DNA of 64,000 nucleotides, taken from the NCBI GenBank assembly GCA_015499995.1, contig JADNRV010000069.1:1-64000 (forward strand), read 5' to 3'. The first letter of the stretch is position 1. Each line of letters starts with the position of its first letter. The position numbers and the translations under genes are program-made. Under the pieces are notes generated by a model. That model saw only the letters and a program-made list of their open reading frames with translations. It was not told the origin of the DNA and did not search any database. The stretch comes from Flammula alnicola. Taxonomy: Eukaryota; Basidiomycota; Agaricomycetes; Agaricales; Strophariaceae. This document shows positions 11,916 through 24,206 of the stretch, in pieces.

Positions 11916-13204
11916 GACGAAAGACGAACCAGAAACAGGAGCGGCGTCCCACACAGACCGCACCGCCAGCACCACTGAGACCAATCGAACTTTGGCAAAC
12001 ATCTCTGACACAAGCAGTGGCCCCCACAGGTCGTATGAGCGGAACACATACCAACATCGTAACAGGACACTGAGTGATCATCGAGAGCGACTACGCCTAC
12101 TCTTCCACCGACAATCTTGACGGCAGCTAGTGGCGCAGGCACAGCGACGGAGGGGCGGGCGAGCACGAGAACGGCGCAGAAGACGTGATGCACCTAGCAT
12201 GGTGCGAGCGCGAGGGAACGACGTACCAGCCAACACTCTCCCGTCGCCGTGGATCTCGAGTCGCATCGTGCTCGCGACGAGTGTGGACAAGTCAGTAGCC
12301 AATTTCATTGGCAGCGACAGATGACAACTTACCTTTGTATGTTTGTCGCAGCCTCCATCCCGTCCTTCCGGCCTTCGAGAGCAGCAGCCCATCATTTCAG
12401 CGGGCTGTACTCGGCTCTTCGCATTCGTTGATGGTACGTACTCGTTTCGGCATGAATACGAAACCTACGTTGCTTATTTGCATGTTCCGTAGGTCTGCTG
12501 GATGGATGACGACGTACCAGCATGTCCGCACACGTCCGTTCGTGACGAACACGATCACCACCAACGCATTTCAGCAGTTGGAGCCCCAAAGCACAGCCAG
12601 CACTCGCAAATTCCAAGGACGGTGGCCGCTACGGAAGCGATGGGTGGGCGGGGCGAATATTATGCTACAAAGTAAGCATCGCGAACACGGAACGCGATAG
12701 ATAGTATTGAGTACTCATGTTTCCCAGCATCCAAAACTCAACTCCATGCATGCATCGACGTGCTATATCAGCGATGTAGTTGTCATTGACCGACGGAATA
12801 GAATTGGTGTAGTCGAATTCCGTCGCCGCCGTCTGAGTTGGGTGGTCATCGTAGAATTTGCATGATCTGTGCCGTTTCGAGTGTGTTGTCCGCGAAAGGA
12901 ACAAAATCGGTGTAGGAGAATTGGGTCGCTGCCATCTCGTTTGGATAGTCATAGACATCGCCTACTGACGGAGTGAATTCATGCAGTAGCAAACTCGTAT
13001 TGTAGTGTGGATTTTGGTCTTTCTGGCCAATTACAGGATAGATTTAATATAGAACACAATGCGAAATCATATTAATATCATAGCCTATCAAAGCCTAAGT
13101 AAGTAGAGGAGAGGTCGGAAACATGACATACAGATGTCAACAAACACGTTGCGTCTCGTTTGGACTTTGTACTCGTTTGCAACCATAACCCTGCAAGCTT
13201 CTGG
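11916..13204. other. no gene recognised
   Basis: Several overlapping open frames around 12.1-12.7 kb lack domains and exon structure. AT-rich sequence follows to 13.2 kb. Confidence 0.35.
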
Positions 13205-13206
13205 GG

Positions 13207-13213
13207 TATATAA
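13207..13213 (+). promoter_or_regulatory. TATA-box-like TATATAA
   Basis: Lies about 35 bp upstream of an ATG at 13245 that begins a possible first exon (MSETTSTPVSYRRDD, then a gtgagt donor) of the HECT-like gene. The link to the downstream exons is not proven. Confidence 0.35.
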
Positions 13214-13742
13214 CAAGGCTCGTTTCTGCGTTCGTTCCTTGGGCATGTCTGAAACGACCTCTACACCTGTGAGCTATCGACGTGATGATCCTGGTGAGTA
13301 GCCAGGATATCCAGATGCCATGCCCCGTTCCCACATTGTATGCTACAATACCTTACTTCATTTCGTCCTTTTCTCTTTCCCCAGGTTTTCTTTTATATTT
13401 AGGTACTTCCCTCTTGATTGCGATGCCGATCATCTCACATTGGGATAAAGGCCTTTCATTAAGCGAAGAAGTAAGTAATAAAGTTATTCTCAATGAAAGA
13501 AGAGCTGATTTACCTTCTTTACACTCAGAAGCATGATTTGACCCAAATTTTGGGAGGTGTGCTTGGACCCTTTGCCTCTTTTTTCTTTTTTCTCTCTTCC
13601 CGTCATCTCTCTCTCCCTCCCTTCATCTCTCCCTCCTTTTTTCTTCATTTCTTTCTTGCGCTTTCCTTTTTCTCGACATCCTTTACCTTCATTATCTTGC
13701 TGTTAATCTTAATTGTAATATTTAATATCCCTGTAGGACGTC

Positions 13743-16700
13743 ATGGACTCCCTCACCTGTACACAGTGTGAATGCCCAACACCGTTCGGAGTGGTGAGTG
13801 TGATTGACTCTTCTGGTTGGCGTTATTGATGACCTTTCTTTATCAGGTGGAGCATATATGTTGCTGCAGCCATCCGGTTGCCAGCCACGGGAATGGCAGT
13901 CTATATATATTAAAAATCAGATACTGCAGATCATCAGGCTCCTGTTTTCAGGCTAAAGATGGGGAAACCTTCGCCGTTGTACATTTTTTGAAAAAAATAA
14001 ATCCTCAACTCTCCTTATTCATTTTTTTCAGAATGAAGCAGCAGCGGCCAGATTGCTATGCATCAACTGCCCCCAACCGTATTTCCTGCATGCAATGTTT
14101 CCAGCCCAGATGACTTCCACATCATCCGCATCCGCATCTTCATCTGCGTCTCCCACCACTGCTCCTCTGCCATGGATGACCCCTGGCACATTCTCTAATG
14201 CGAGCACCAGCCTCGTCACTCAAGAGCGCATGCGATCTGCTCAATCTTCTGCGCCTCCTCCAACAACCTCATCATTTCGCCAGTGGACCCCAGATACCCA
14301 CTTTGAAAGCATTGCCACCGTAAATGAATGTCGACTAAATGCTGCTCAACGTCATCAACCACCCTCTTGTGGACTTCCTGTACCTGCACAAGGTGTCGCG
14401 CAAAATCCCCTCCTTCCACTTCCCACCATAGCTTTGCCGCGCATCACCGCTACCCACACACCCAACCGCACAGCACGTACGGCCACAAGGAATTCAAGGT
14501 CGCATGTCGGAGCCCATGCTTCATCCTTGCAAGGCCATTCACCCAAAATTATTGACTACAGATTTGCTTGTGTGATTCTTCCTCCTAGTGTGAGTCCTAT
14601 TTTGTTCCAGAAAAATAACGCCTAATCTTATTAATATTTCAGACGACCGGTTTTACTTCCAGAACCGGAATATTCATTTCCCCACCAAAAAGCATTCGGG
14701 CACCTACAGAGAGCAAATCACATCTTTTTTATTGCAAAGCGGATCAGCTCCATCTCGCATTTACACTTCGAATCCAAGCTTTCCCAGAAGACCTTGTCGT
14801 AAACCCCCTCAATGAAGGCCTGAAAAAGCACATGGAACGTCATCAACTTAATCTAGTTTCAGAGAATCCCCAGAGTCACCTCTTCAGCTCAACATCGACC
14901 CCCTCCCTATCTCATGAGCTTCCGTGGCAGATCCTCCATGCGAAACAGACGCAAAGAATTGCAAACTATGGGGCGCCCATCATCCCGTTTCCGACAGCAG
15001 ATCTATTGCAGATGTCCTTCGAGAAACTCCAGAGCCAAATGGCTAATCGTAGTGGAGAAAGACGCATTCCAGCTGTTATGATTGAAGGTGAAGCTCATCA
15101 GCTCCTTCTAATCGGTAAGCGAAATTTGTATACTTCAGAATCAGTACAATTCCTCACAAGATTCATTTTTCTTAGCTCCCACACGAGGTATCATTGTTGG
15201 TCCCTTGAAGGAACGACATAGAGAGGGAGGTCGCCATGAATGTCTTTCCGATAGACTGTGGTTCGGCTTTCGAGGGGGTGACATGAATGAAGGTGTTGAT
15301 GAAGAAGCGCCTACATGTAATTCTGGAGGGATGTATTGCGAGCAAGCTGACGATGTGAGTTATCTTCTGATTTTCCCACGACAGAATATTATATCTTAAT
15401 TAATATCTTTTTAGGCGTCTTTAACAGATTATGATATGGACGAAGAAACCACATCTGAGCCCTCTCTAGCATCCACCTCGACTGCTTCGACGGGGATTCC
15501 TTCGACTGCCAGTGCTGCACCTTCGACTGCTTTACACGCAACTCCTTCAACATCGGCTATTCCCTCAGCCTCTGATACACCAAGTGTACCTGCACCGACG
15601 TCACCTACTTTATCTCGAGAAATTGTGCCAATTGATCCTATATTGCTCCAAATGCCGGCAGCTGTGGCAAGCACTAGACTGCAAGATAACACCATCCTGG
15701 CTCCCACCACGTCGCATAATCCAGAACCTACCCCACTCTCTAATACCCTGCCTCCCAATAACTCGCTTTACCAATCTATTGAGGACGAGCCTGATCGCCC
15801 TGATGGAAAGGAAGTTTTTGAACTCTTTCATGATGTTTTGGAGGATATCATGGACAACGTCGACAATGATGACTTGCTCATGGTAACTTCAACAACTGTT
15901 GAAGAGGCCGCCGATGCTCTCTACCAGGGCCTAAGGAAACTCCTGCTCACTGGCAAGTATGAACCCCTTCCATCTTCAAGTTCCAACATCGCCTCTATTC
16001 GCAATCTCAATGTGAAGGCTCTGGATGGAAGGAAAATATTTGCGAACATGTAAGTCCTTGAATATCTTTTATATTCAACTTTTTGATTCCTCAACGTCAC
16101 AGCGGAGAAGGAGTTGGTCATGGACCAACACGTTCAGCATGGTCTGCTGTTATTGCCAAAATTGTGAGCAATACATCACAATGGATGGAGGCGGCCGACG
16201 GGTACTACACGCCAACGAACATGATGCCTGTGTCCGTCACTCCAGAAGATATCGAGGACTTTATGGTCTACGGCTTTTTTTTTCAGGCAGTCTCTGGTCT
16301 GGGGTCTTGATCCCTTCCCGATCTCGCCCTTTTTTATTGCAATTATCCTTGCAGATCTCGACTCTGCAATGTCAATGAACTTTATCAACACTGTTTCGCC
16401 TCTATCTGCTTTGCGGCTAGCTACATGGCCACCTCCAGAAATTGTCTCTGTAGAGGACGGAAGTGTTCATGTGGAGTTGGACTACAAGAAGGACCCAATG
16501 AAGCTACTCAATTCATGTCTCGACTTCACGCAGGTATGTTTTTTATCAAATGTTATATGTACATTCTATTCAATTTTATCCATTAGATCACAAGAATCAG
16601 AGCGATGTCGGCAATGCAACGGGAAAAGCTAACTATTTTCATCAAATATGCGCATCTCTTCAGGGTCTCCCTTCAAGGGCAAAATACGGATCACACGTTG

Positions 16701-17547
16701 CTCGATTCCTCGCACCCTCTTTTGTTAGCATTCAGACAGGGACTTCTGCAGCCGCCCTTTGAAACCAGATTAGACCTGAAAAAAGTTAGTCGTTAGTCAT
16801 TTTTTTTTGTTTCTATCCTTGATTCTATCAATTTACCTCTTTACCATCCAGGTCCTCGCCACTTGTGTTTCTCCTCTTGACCTCATCGCATCTCTATACC
16901 AGGGCCGCCAGATTGTCAAACCTGATCAAGTCATAGACCGTATTGAAATCATCGCTGTCTCCAAGGAAGCGGTTGGTTATGATGAGGATATCCACCATCC
17001 TGGCATGGTGAAACGCTTTAGGCATTTATTAGAAGGTTACCTCAAGGGTCTAGGCCACCCGAAAGGGTCCGAGAAACTAGGCATTGCAGCGACCGCTATT
17101 GAATCCAACAAAGAAGACAAATACCTCCGGACACAATACTTTGTGGAAGCTATGACGGCGTCGTCATATTTGCCTATTCACAATGGCAAGCTATATGTGA
17201 GTTATGAGTAGTGAGATTTTGATATATTCTTCACGTTACTGAAAATGTTTAGATCAACCTGATGAGCCACATGCCAGTGATAGCCTCTGCAGCTTCAGCG
17301 ATTGCCTTGAACAGTGTATGTTTCTGCAAAATATTTCCTTTATCATTTTCTGAAATCTATTCAGGGCGCGCACATTCACACATGCTTCTGTAGCATGGAC
17401 ATTCTCTTGGACAAAGTCTTCGCGACCAATCTGCTAGCATATGAAGAAGCTGAAGTACCAGTTGAGACTGTTAACAAGTTTGAGGAATGGATTCATTCCT
17501 TGGTTCTGAAATCTCCGAAAAGACAGAATGATTTTAACGATGCGTAA
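13743..17547 (+). CDS. HECT-like E3 ubiquitin ligase with N-terminal Cys/His-rich module (one frameshift)
   Basis: Multi-exon gene. The start ATG at 13743 is conservative, and extra 5' exons from 13245 are possible. The N-terminus has CTQCECPTPF, ICCCSHPVASH and LLCINCPQPYFLHAM, which look zinc-binding. A Ser/Thr/Pro/Ala-rich linker (15.43-15.75 kb) follows. The HECT part starts with GEGVGHGPTRSAW, which resembles the GxGxGPxR stretch of HECT N-lobes. It ends with GAHIHTCFCSMD, which matches the HECT catalytic-cysteine motif (HTCF). The last exons splice cleanly (introns near 17200-17251 and 17317-17366). The frame breaks at a T9 run (16275-16283); with one T fewer it continues as QSLVWGLDPFPISPFF. 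HECT enzymes form a thioester with ubiquitin before transfer. The gene converges on the integrase 672 bp away. HECT is inferred from the two motifs and their order. Confidence 0.65.
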
Positions 17548-18219
17548 ACTTTTTTCTTCTCGCGCAATAAGTTTTTGGCCACTATAGACATTGCGTAGCT
17601 TCGCATATGAACATTTATACTGCTTTTATTTTATGCTCATGCGCATTTGCACCAAGTTGATAGAACACTGCTGTAATTTTATGTTATATTCTACTGTTTA
17701 CAAAGTTAAAATTTTAACAAAGCGACCATTCTGAATTCAACTTGTTCATTTGAACTTGGCTTCTCAAAGTATGCTTCTTGATCGCTCTCTTTGAAAATGG
17801 CCCCATAAAAGTGGGCCCATTACTGTCTCTTCTCCCAAACCATGTCGACGCCTCCACAATCTGAGCAATCGACCAGAGTCTTTTTTATGGTGGAAAACCA
17901 TTTTATTACTTTGAACGGTAAAGTGATGTCAAGCTTGAATAGAAACAACTCATGCTAAGCCTATTTCATTCAGTATGCCTTGTGCAAATTCAGAACCTGC
18001 ACGACAATGTCCCACTACTCCTTAGGTCTGACAATGGAATGCCAATGACACTGCAGCCTGTAGTGGGCGGTAGAAGACAGTATTATTCACTCTGTTCAAC
18101 ATAAGTAACACAAATTCATTTGACTTTTTAGCTTTCTAAATTTGGCTATTGAGCGATTCTGGATACAAGCCTTACGAAGAGCCTCAAGACAGCCAAGAAA
18201 TAGATAATATCAGCTAATT
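17548..18219. other. AT-rich intergenic region between convergent genes
   Basis: No coding pattern. It presumably contains the 3' UTRs and terminators of the HECT-like gene and the integrase. Confidence 0.5.
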
Positions 18220-20017
18220 TTAATCTTGTATGATCGCCGTAGCTAGAGCCAGCGCATGAATCCAAGTCAGTCTATGTGAATGCATATTGGTGGATAAAAT
18301 GGTGGGTAAATTCTGAAGCTCTGTGTCGAAGAGATGAAGCTGGTTGGCATCAAAGGGGCAGCGAGTGTCCGGAACCTCAACATGAGAGAGGCGATCTGGG
18401 TGGTTGACAATGAAAGGATTTTCATTCTCGACCTGGTTTTCTGGATTGAAGACATCATGATGCTGCCGGATAGCAGGTCGATCTAGATCCTCCCAGTCAA
18501 TTCCATATTCTTCATAATTCCGGTCTTCAATTTCTTCATGGTCCAAATGAACACCTCGAACACCATGTGTGACGATTCCATGAACATACATTTGCTGAGG
18601 TGATCGATGGGTTTGGCCGCGCCTTGAAAGGATATGATTATTCCAGGTGGCGGTCCATGCCATTGCATCAGAGTTGATCTTGTTGAGGAAAAAATGGTGA
18701 AAAAGCCAAATATGAGCGTCGCTATCGATGTTAAGCCTATCGTGAGCTTCCAGAATTTCAAAAAAAGTTTTCCATTTGTGTCCGAAACCCTTTGTCACAT
18801 CCACCCAGAGGCGCTCGATGCGTATATTGTGTACGCTCCTAGAAATTATATGTCATTTAATGATTTAAAAGCAGAAAGTCAGAGAGAGAATAACCTACTT
18901 TCCCCAGATATATGACTTTACTCCTCGGACCTCTTCCATGAGGGCAGCAACAAGCAAATTCTCAGTACCATGATCACCCCGAATGCAGCTCGGAAATCCA
19001 AATACTTCTGTGATATCCTCAAACAGGTCGAGAACAGTTGTCGCGCGATTGTTGGTGCTTGCCCGGATACCAAGAAGGAATCGTGAAAAACCGTCAATAA
19101 ATGCATGGATGACAATTTTCCATCGGATAAGGCCTAGAATTTCGAAGATTAAAATAAGATAAGAATAAGAAAAATAAATATAGACCTACCATGTTGACCG
19201 TCATGGTGCCATAGTGCATTCGGTCCAGGGACAGAATACACTCTGCGCTGAATGCGACGATTGCCAAATTCATTGACTGGAGGACCAATAACCCTCAAAT
19301 ATGACTGTTCGATTCGCCGGCGTGGGACGCGTTCACCCAAGGCCATGAGGTATCCGTCAATCATCCGCCTCCCAAATGTCGGAAATTGTTCATAAATCGA
19401 GATAAGGATGGCATCAAGTTCTTCATCTGTAGTCTGTGAGAGATTAGCACAACTCCCTCTTGAATACACTCGTTCCATCGAACCATCATCCTGCTCCTGT
19501 TCCACATAAACTGGTGGACCTGGTTCAGAAAGACCAAATTCCAACATTCGTCGGCGGATCGTTCGCGCGCCACACTGGTACAATGTAGCAATCTCTTTCA
19601 TAGTGGTTCAGCCACTGGCGAGCAAGGCAAGATCCTCAGGTTTGATATTAACAGGGGGTCGGCCTCACCGGCCAGAATGAATGGTGTCGCCGAGCATAAT
19701 GGGAGGGGCATCAGGAGGATGGCGCGTGGTGGTGATGCTGGATTCCAGCGCATCGACCATTTCGTCAATGCTGGTCGTGATTGTGTGGGCGTCTGCAGCA
19801 CTCATATGTGGAAGATGCTAAACAAGAACGGTCAGTGAGTTAAACACATAGACTGCTAGAATAATAATACCTGTTGTATATTTGCCAGAAACTGCAAACA
19901 GGATCTTTTCTGTTCATCGAGTCTTGCTGCATTGCCTAGCTGTGTGCGAAGGACAGAGGAAACACTGGTGCCAAGTTCCTGGAAGGCAGTAAGAATGTTC
20001 TGCTGTACCAGAGCCAT
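18220..20017 (-). pseudogene. DDE integrase/transposase (integrase core), inactivated by two in-frame TGA codons
   Basis: Four exons with clean introns (19818-19870, 19134-19189, 18839-18898). The start is ATG at 20015-20017 (MALVQQNILTAFQELG). A helix-turn-helix-like segment reads MKEIATLYQCGARTIRRRM. The catalytic core has WHHDGQHG (first Asp), AFIDGFSRF, RGDHGTEN (second Asp) and SVHNIRIERLW (Glu). This is the eukaryotic integrase-core family seen in several fungi and animals; I cannot place it in a named superfamily. Two TGA stops (19665-19667, 19608-19610) interrupt the frame. Each sits where CGA (Arg) would fit: HSGR[R]GRPPVN and LLASG[R]TTMKEI. Both are explained by C-to-T change at CpG. 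The rest of the frame is open, so decay looks recent. Confidence 0.82.
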
Positions 20018-20640
20018 TGCGGTGTGTCTGGGTTAAATGATCGAGTTAGACTTGAATATAGCAGAGGATAGGCGGATACACACGATTGTGGTGGACGAAT
20101 CAGAGAGGGGAGTGGCACCTGGGCAGAGAGCGCAGAGCCTGACTGCGACCTCCTTATAACCACGAGAATCCCTTCATTGATGGACCATGAGGCTTGGTCT
20201 TGTGATACACGCGAACGATTGATCTTGAAAGCAGAATTGAATTGTGGTCTGTAATTAAAACACAGAGGAAGAAAAAGCAGCTAAGAGAGGCGCTGTATGT
20301 TACACTAGTTCACTGATTATTGATACAAGCATGGAGGAAGCTATGTACGCTCATCGCTAATGCCAGGGTCCCACCTGGGGTCCCACCTGCGCAGCGTGCG
20401 TCATTGTACTGCAAAAAAAATGGTCAGTTCTGACTATTACAAAGGGATGTAAAGCACGACTAACAATGTTTTTATGCCACTGTCTCTCATCCTCCTTGAG
20501 TGCGGACAGACCGATGGAAATACTTGGGAGGGAGCAAGAACGGCTGACGGGACGGCTGACGGGCCGTCCCTCACACCTGAAGAAAAGATGCTGCAAGTTT
20601 GGACGAGCATCAGAATTGATGTGGATATTGAAATGACTTG
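20018..20640. other. 5' region of integrase; no further gene
   Basis: Contains a short direct repeat of GGTCCCACCTG (20368-20392). No terminal inverted repeat shared with the HECT side was found by eye. Confidence 0.4.
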
Positions 20641-20970
20641 TGACTTAACAGAGCTGAAGTTCCATTGGCCAAGCTGAAGTTGTGTTAGTGAAGTTGAAGT
20701 TGCGTTAGCAAAGGTGAAGTTGCGTTGGCAAAGGTGAAGTTGCGTTAGCAAAGGTGAAGTTGCGTTAGCAAAGTTGAAGTTGCATTGGCGAAGTTGAAGC
20801 TGCGTTGGCGAAGTTGAAGTTGTGTTGGCCAAGGTGAAGTTGCGTTGACCAAGATGAAGTTGTGTTTGCGATGTGGAAGTTGAAGGACAAACTTGTGCGA
20901 GTTTGTTGAAGTTGAATTCGGAGTTTGGAAGTTGAATTATTTTTGTCCGCCTGTGGCAGAGATAGATTTG
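20640..20970. repeat. GAAGTTGCGTTGGC-type degenerate tandem repeat, right member of an inverted pair
   Basis: About ten to fifteen imperfect units of AAGTTGAAGTTGCGTTRGC. It ends in GAAGTTGAATTATTTTTGTC, which is the inverse of the sequence starting at 3617. Confidence 0.8.
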
Positions 20971-22357
20971 TGTTCGTGAAACTTCAACTTCGCGTTGGCC
21001 ATAAATGGACATGCACAGCCACGATTTTATTTAATCTAATCCAGCTGCACTTTGACGAAGTGAGAACTTACACTGAGGCTCGTATCCCTAGATAATGCTG
21101 CCTGCCTTGCAAGGCAGACTCAAGTTTCGTGACGGACCAACGTGACTACGGTCAAACACACAGGTCGGGTCTCAGCTTCCGGAATCCGCAGGCGCTGTCT
21201 CCATCTCTGCCTTATCGCCATAGGCGCTGATAACCATCCGGCTCAGCCTCAAAAAAGTGCAAAAGGATCGGCTCTGGTGCCTCTTTAGTCACACGGTTAT
21301 ATTATCGAGACCCTCAAATCCCTCCGAAAAGCAGATGCAAAAAAAGATTGGAATCATCTTTACCCTCCCACCCCTCTTCCTCAGACTCCGTCCTGAGAAC
21401 GTATTGGTATTTTGCCTCCTATTCCTCTCGGGCCCTCTACAATGGCATTCATGATGTAGTCCCTGCAAGTCTCTCCTCAGTTGCAATGCGGTATGTACGA
21501 ATGCCATGCTTTCAGCGGTAAATTGACTTGTACAAATTATAGATAGTAATACAGACTTCAGCGGGGTCCGTGTGCCCACGTCTCTAAATTTGCTTCTGGG
21601 ATACGCTTCTGGGATACAAAGGGAGCCGCAGTCGCAGAGGAAGGCCAAGGTAGTACAGACCAGCTAGGGCCCAAGCGTAGCTCTAACCTTAGAAACCACA
21701 CCGCACCACCGTAGGGTCAGTCCCCAATACAAATCGCGTGATAGATCGAGGGCGAATGTCTGGCGACAACCCTGGGTTTCCCGAGAATAGGTGAATATCG
21801 CACACTAAGAGTTGTCCGAGATAGAGGGAGAAGCTGCGGGAGTGTCAGGAGGCACTTGCAGCCACGGAGATGAGACGCAGAGGAAGGAGCGGAGGAGATT
21901 AATATTATTTTGAGAACATAGGTACGTGAATCGCAGGAGGTACTAGGCAAGATTCGAGGACGATTGGAGTCACGATATCATGTGGGGAAAGGCAGTTGTG
22001 GGCATTGATCCGATGATCACAAGTTGCCCACTTCAAGTGCTCGAGCCTCGGAGACAGAGTGGATGGTCCACGTAAGTTTGGTCGAGATCTTCTTCCTTTA
22101 GTGGTCGGTAACAGTGAGTTGTGTTTATTTCGAGCACTATAAGTTATGCGGTGGATTTGGTGGATGTCGGGCATCGGCTTCGGCGACGGGATTGACGTCC
22201 GCCAAAATAACCTCCCCTCATTGTCTGCAGACTTGGGTATATGGTTAGTAATGCAAATCCTTAGTCAAACACCAATTCCGTTGACGGGTCCCCCCCGCGT
22301 ATGCTTATCTGGTTACTGTACGCGTACATAGGCTTCGACTCTGCCCAGCGTCTAGAG
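20971..22357. other. no gene recognised
   Basis: Short frames only, none with domains or consistent splicing. Confidence 0.4.
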
Positions 22358-22405
22358 CCTTCCATCCGCTTCCATTGCCCGAGTTTAAAAGGCTGCAAGA
22401 TATTC
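22358..22405 (+). promoter_or_regulatory. conserved promoter block of SDR copy A
   Basis: CCTTCCATCC, then TTCCATTG, then the TATA-like GTTTAAAAG lie about 100 bp before the ATG. The same ordered elements precede SDR copy B (40024-40072), so they were kept after duplication. Confidence 0.55.
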
Positions 22406-22487
22406 GAGATAATTCACAACAACAGCCTCCAGCTTTCCAGCTCTTCAACAACCCAATCCACTCAACTTCAATACTCAGTCATTAGAC

Positions 22488-23349
22488 ATGCCTTCCTGGT
22501 TGATCACCGGCGCCAACAGAGGTATCGGCTATAGCACTGTCGAGAACCTGGTAAGCGCCGTTCTTAACTGCTACCAGCGACATCTTTTAATAGGTTCATC
22601 CATCTGCAGGTCAAGAGCGACTCCAACTTTGTAATTGCGACTGCTCGTAACGTCGACGCGCCGGAGTTGCAAGCCTTGGCTGCTAAGCACCCCAAGAATC
22701 TCAAGGTTATCGAGCTCGATATCAACAGCCAAGTCAGCGTTGACAAGGCCGTCGAAACTGTTACGCCTCTCCTCCCAACCGGCCTTGATTACCTCGTTAA
22801 CAATGCCGGCAAGAACCCGCAGCCAAATACGAGATTCGAGGACTTGTGCGTATCTTCGTATTCCTTCCCGTATAAAATATCTAACGCGTTCTTCGCTTAT
22901 GCAGAGACCTCGATGAATTTGCCGAGGAGATGTCCTTCAGCACCGTCGCCCCCCTACGCGTCTCCCGCGCCTTCCTCCCTCTCATCAAGAAGTCCGAACT
23001 GAAGCGGATCATCTTCATCTCCTCCGTCCTCGCTTCCTCCCAGATCACATTCATGATGGCCGGCCAATTCAACGCATACTCCGTGGCCAAGGCCGCGCTC
23101 AACATGCTCGCACACAAGTGGGCCGCCACGCTCAAGTACGAGGGCGTCACCATGGCCGCGATCCACCCCGGCTGGTCGCAGACCCCGCTTGGCGAAGGGA
23201 TTAATGAGTGGATGGCCAAGTATGCACCGCAGGTCCCGCATTTCACGCCGGAGGCTGCTGCGGGTAATGTTATCAAGATCTCGGAGGCGCTCACTCTGGA
23301 GAAGACGGGCGCGTTCTGGCACTTCGATGGTACCAACTTGCCCTGGTAG
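22488..23349 (+). CDS. short-chain dehydrogenase/reductase (SDR), copy A
   Basis: NAD(P)-dependent oxidoreductase of the classical SDR fold. Exons 22488-22550, 22610-22845 and 22905-23349 encode 247 residues, the usual length. Motifs in order are the Rossmann dinucleotide-binding loop ITGANRGIG at the very start, NNAG (VNNAGKNP), the catalytic Ser in FISSVLASS, YSVAK (YxxxK), and HPGW after the active site. The C-terminus FDGTNLPW is shared with copy B. It is a cytosolic enzyme with no signal or membrane segment. The gene is intact with a conserved promoter block. The substrate cannot be told. A near-identical paralogue lies at 40.1 kb. Confidence 0.93.
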
Positions 23350-23707
23350 AATGGTCGATGTAATGGGAGTGTAACATATATGTTTATTGTAGGTTTGTGG
23401 CAAGAGGAAGAAAGTTTCAATATAATTTAAATTATGTCGATTTATACCCTTCCAGTCACGTGATGAGATTTTTTCTCTCCTTTGTTACGTAATGCAAGTT
23501 TTGTGTTCGGCGAGGTTTTCCCACCAAAGTACTGGGTTCTCAAAGAAGAAAAAACCCAAAAAAGGAAGGGAAAGAAGAGATTTGTAAGCAATATAGCCCT
23601 AACCTCCGAGCAAGACTCCTCGCATATCTGTCTGATTCTTACTGTGTCAACTGCGTCGCTTATCGCGCCAGTGCAGCCAAAAAATGTAATTTAATTAAAT
23701 AGTACAG

Positions 23708-24000
23708 CTAAACATTGCAGGTACAATGCTTACAATTGGCCACCCCTCGACAGACTTCAATTTCATACTTACTACACCCACATTTCCTGCACGGAGCCAA
23801 GTTGGAGCCGAGTTTCACACCTTGCAACACTTGAAATTAATCTGAGGACAAGAATGTACTTACCATGATCCTTGCCCTGACACAGCTTGATGATTTTTTG
23901 GTGAACGCGCGCTGACGCGTGCGGGGATTTACACCAGGTTTCCGAATGCGGTCCTTGGCTTCTTTTTTTTCAGGCTGCCGGCGAGTTGTCATGGCGCGAG
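23708..24000 (-). other. possible small Cys-rich protein (two exons, unresolved frame)
   Basis: A basic N-terminal segment begins MTTRRQPEKKEAKDR (ATG near 23992), and a downstream segment reads NLAPCRKCGCSKYE...CKHCTC, with several CxxC pairs suited to zinc. A donor-like gtaagt separates them, but the frames do not join with the obvious splice sites. It may be a broken transposon-derived ORF. Confidence 0.28.
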
Positions 24001-24152
24001 TAGGAAAGGACTGGTGGTCAGGACAGGATAAACAAGGGTATGGGAGGTTTACGCACCAAGAAAGGCCGAAGAGCAAGCAGATCCAGACAAGAGCAAGAGA
24101 AAAGCATTAATTAATGATGATTGACGCGAGCGCGTTTAGTGAGCACGTGCCG

Positions 24153-24206
24153 TGGCAGATAACATGGCAGATAACATGGGTCCGAGCACAGCATGTTATC
24201 TGCCAT
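24153..24206. repeat. hairpin of TGGCAGATAACATG repeats
   Basis: TGGCAGATAACATG occurs twice in tandem and is followed after about 13 bases by its inverse CATGTTATCTGCCA. Further GGCAGATAAC (24389) and GTTATCTGCC (24976) copies lie nearby, so this may be the end of a small foldback element. Confidence 0.55.

Noticed and set aside
11711..12193. 160-codon minus-strand frame and overlapping plus-strand frames
   Set aside because: All are translations of the 29-bp minisatellite; frames are open on both strands because of the repeat.
13100..20500. Terminal inverted repeats of the HECT/integrase unit
   Set aside because: I compared about 12.7-13.3 kb with the inverse of 20.0-20.5 kb and found no convincing match, so no element boundaries are claimed.
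22881..23420. Long minus-strand frames opposite the SDR genes (also 40556-40995)
   Set aside because: Antisense shadows of the SDR coding exons.
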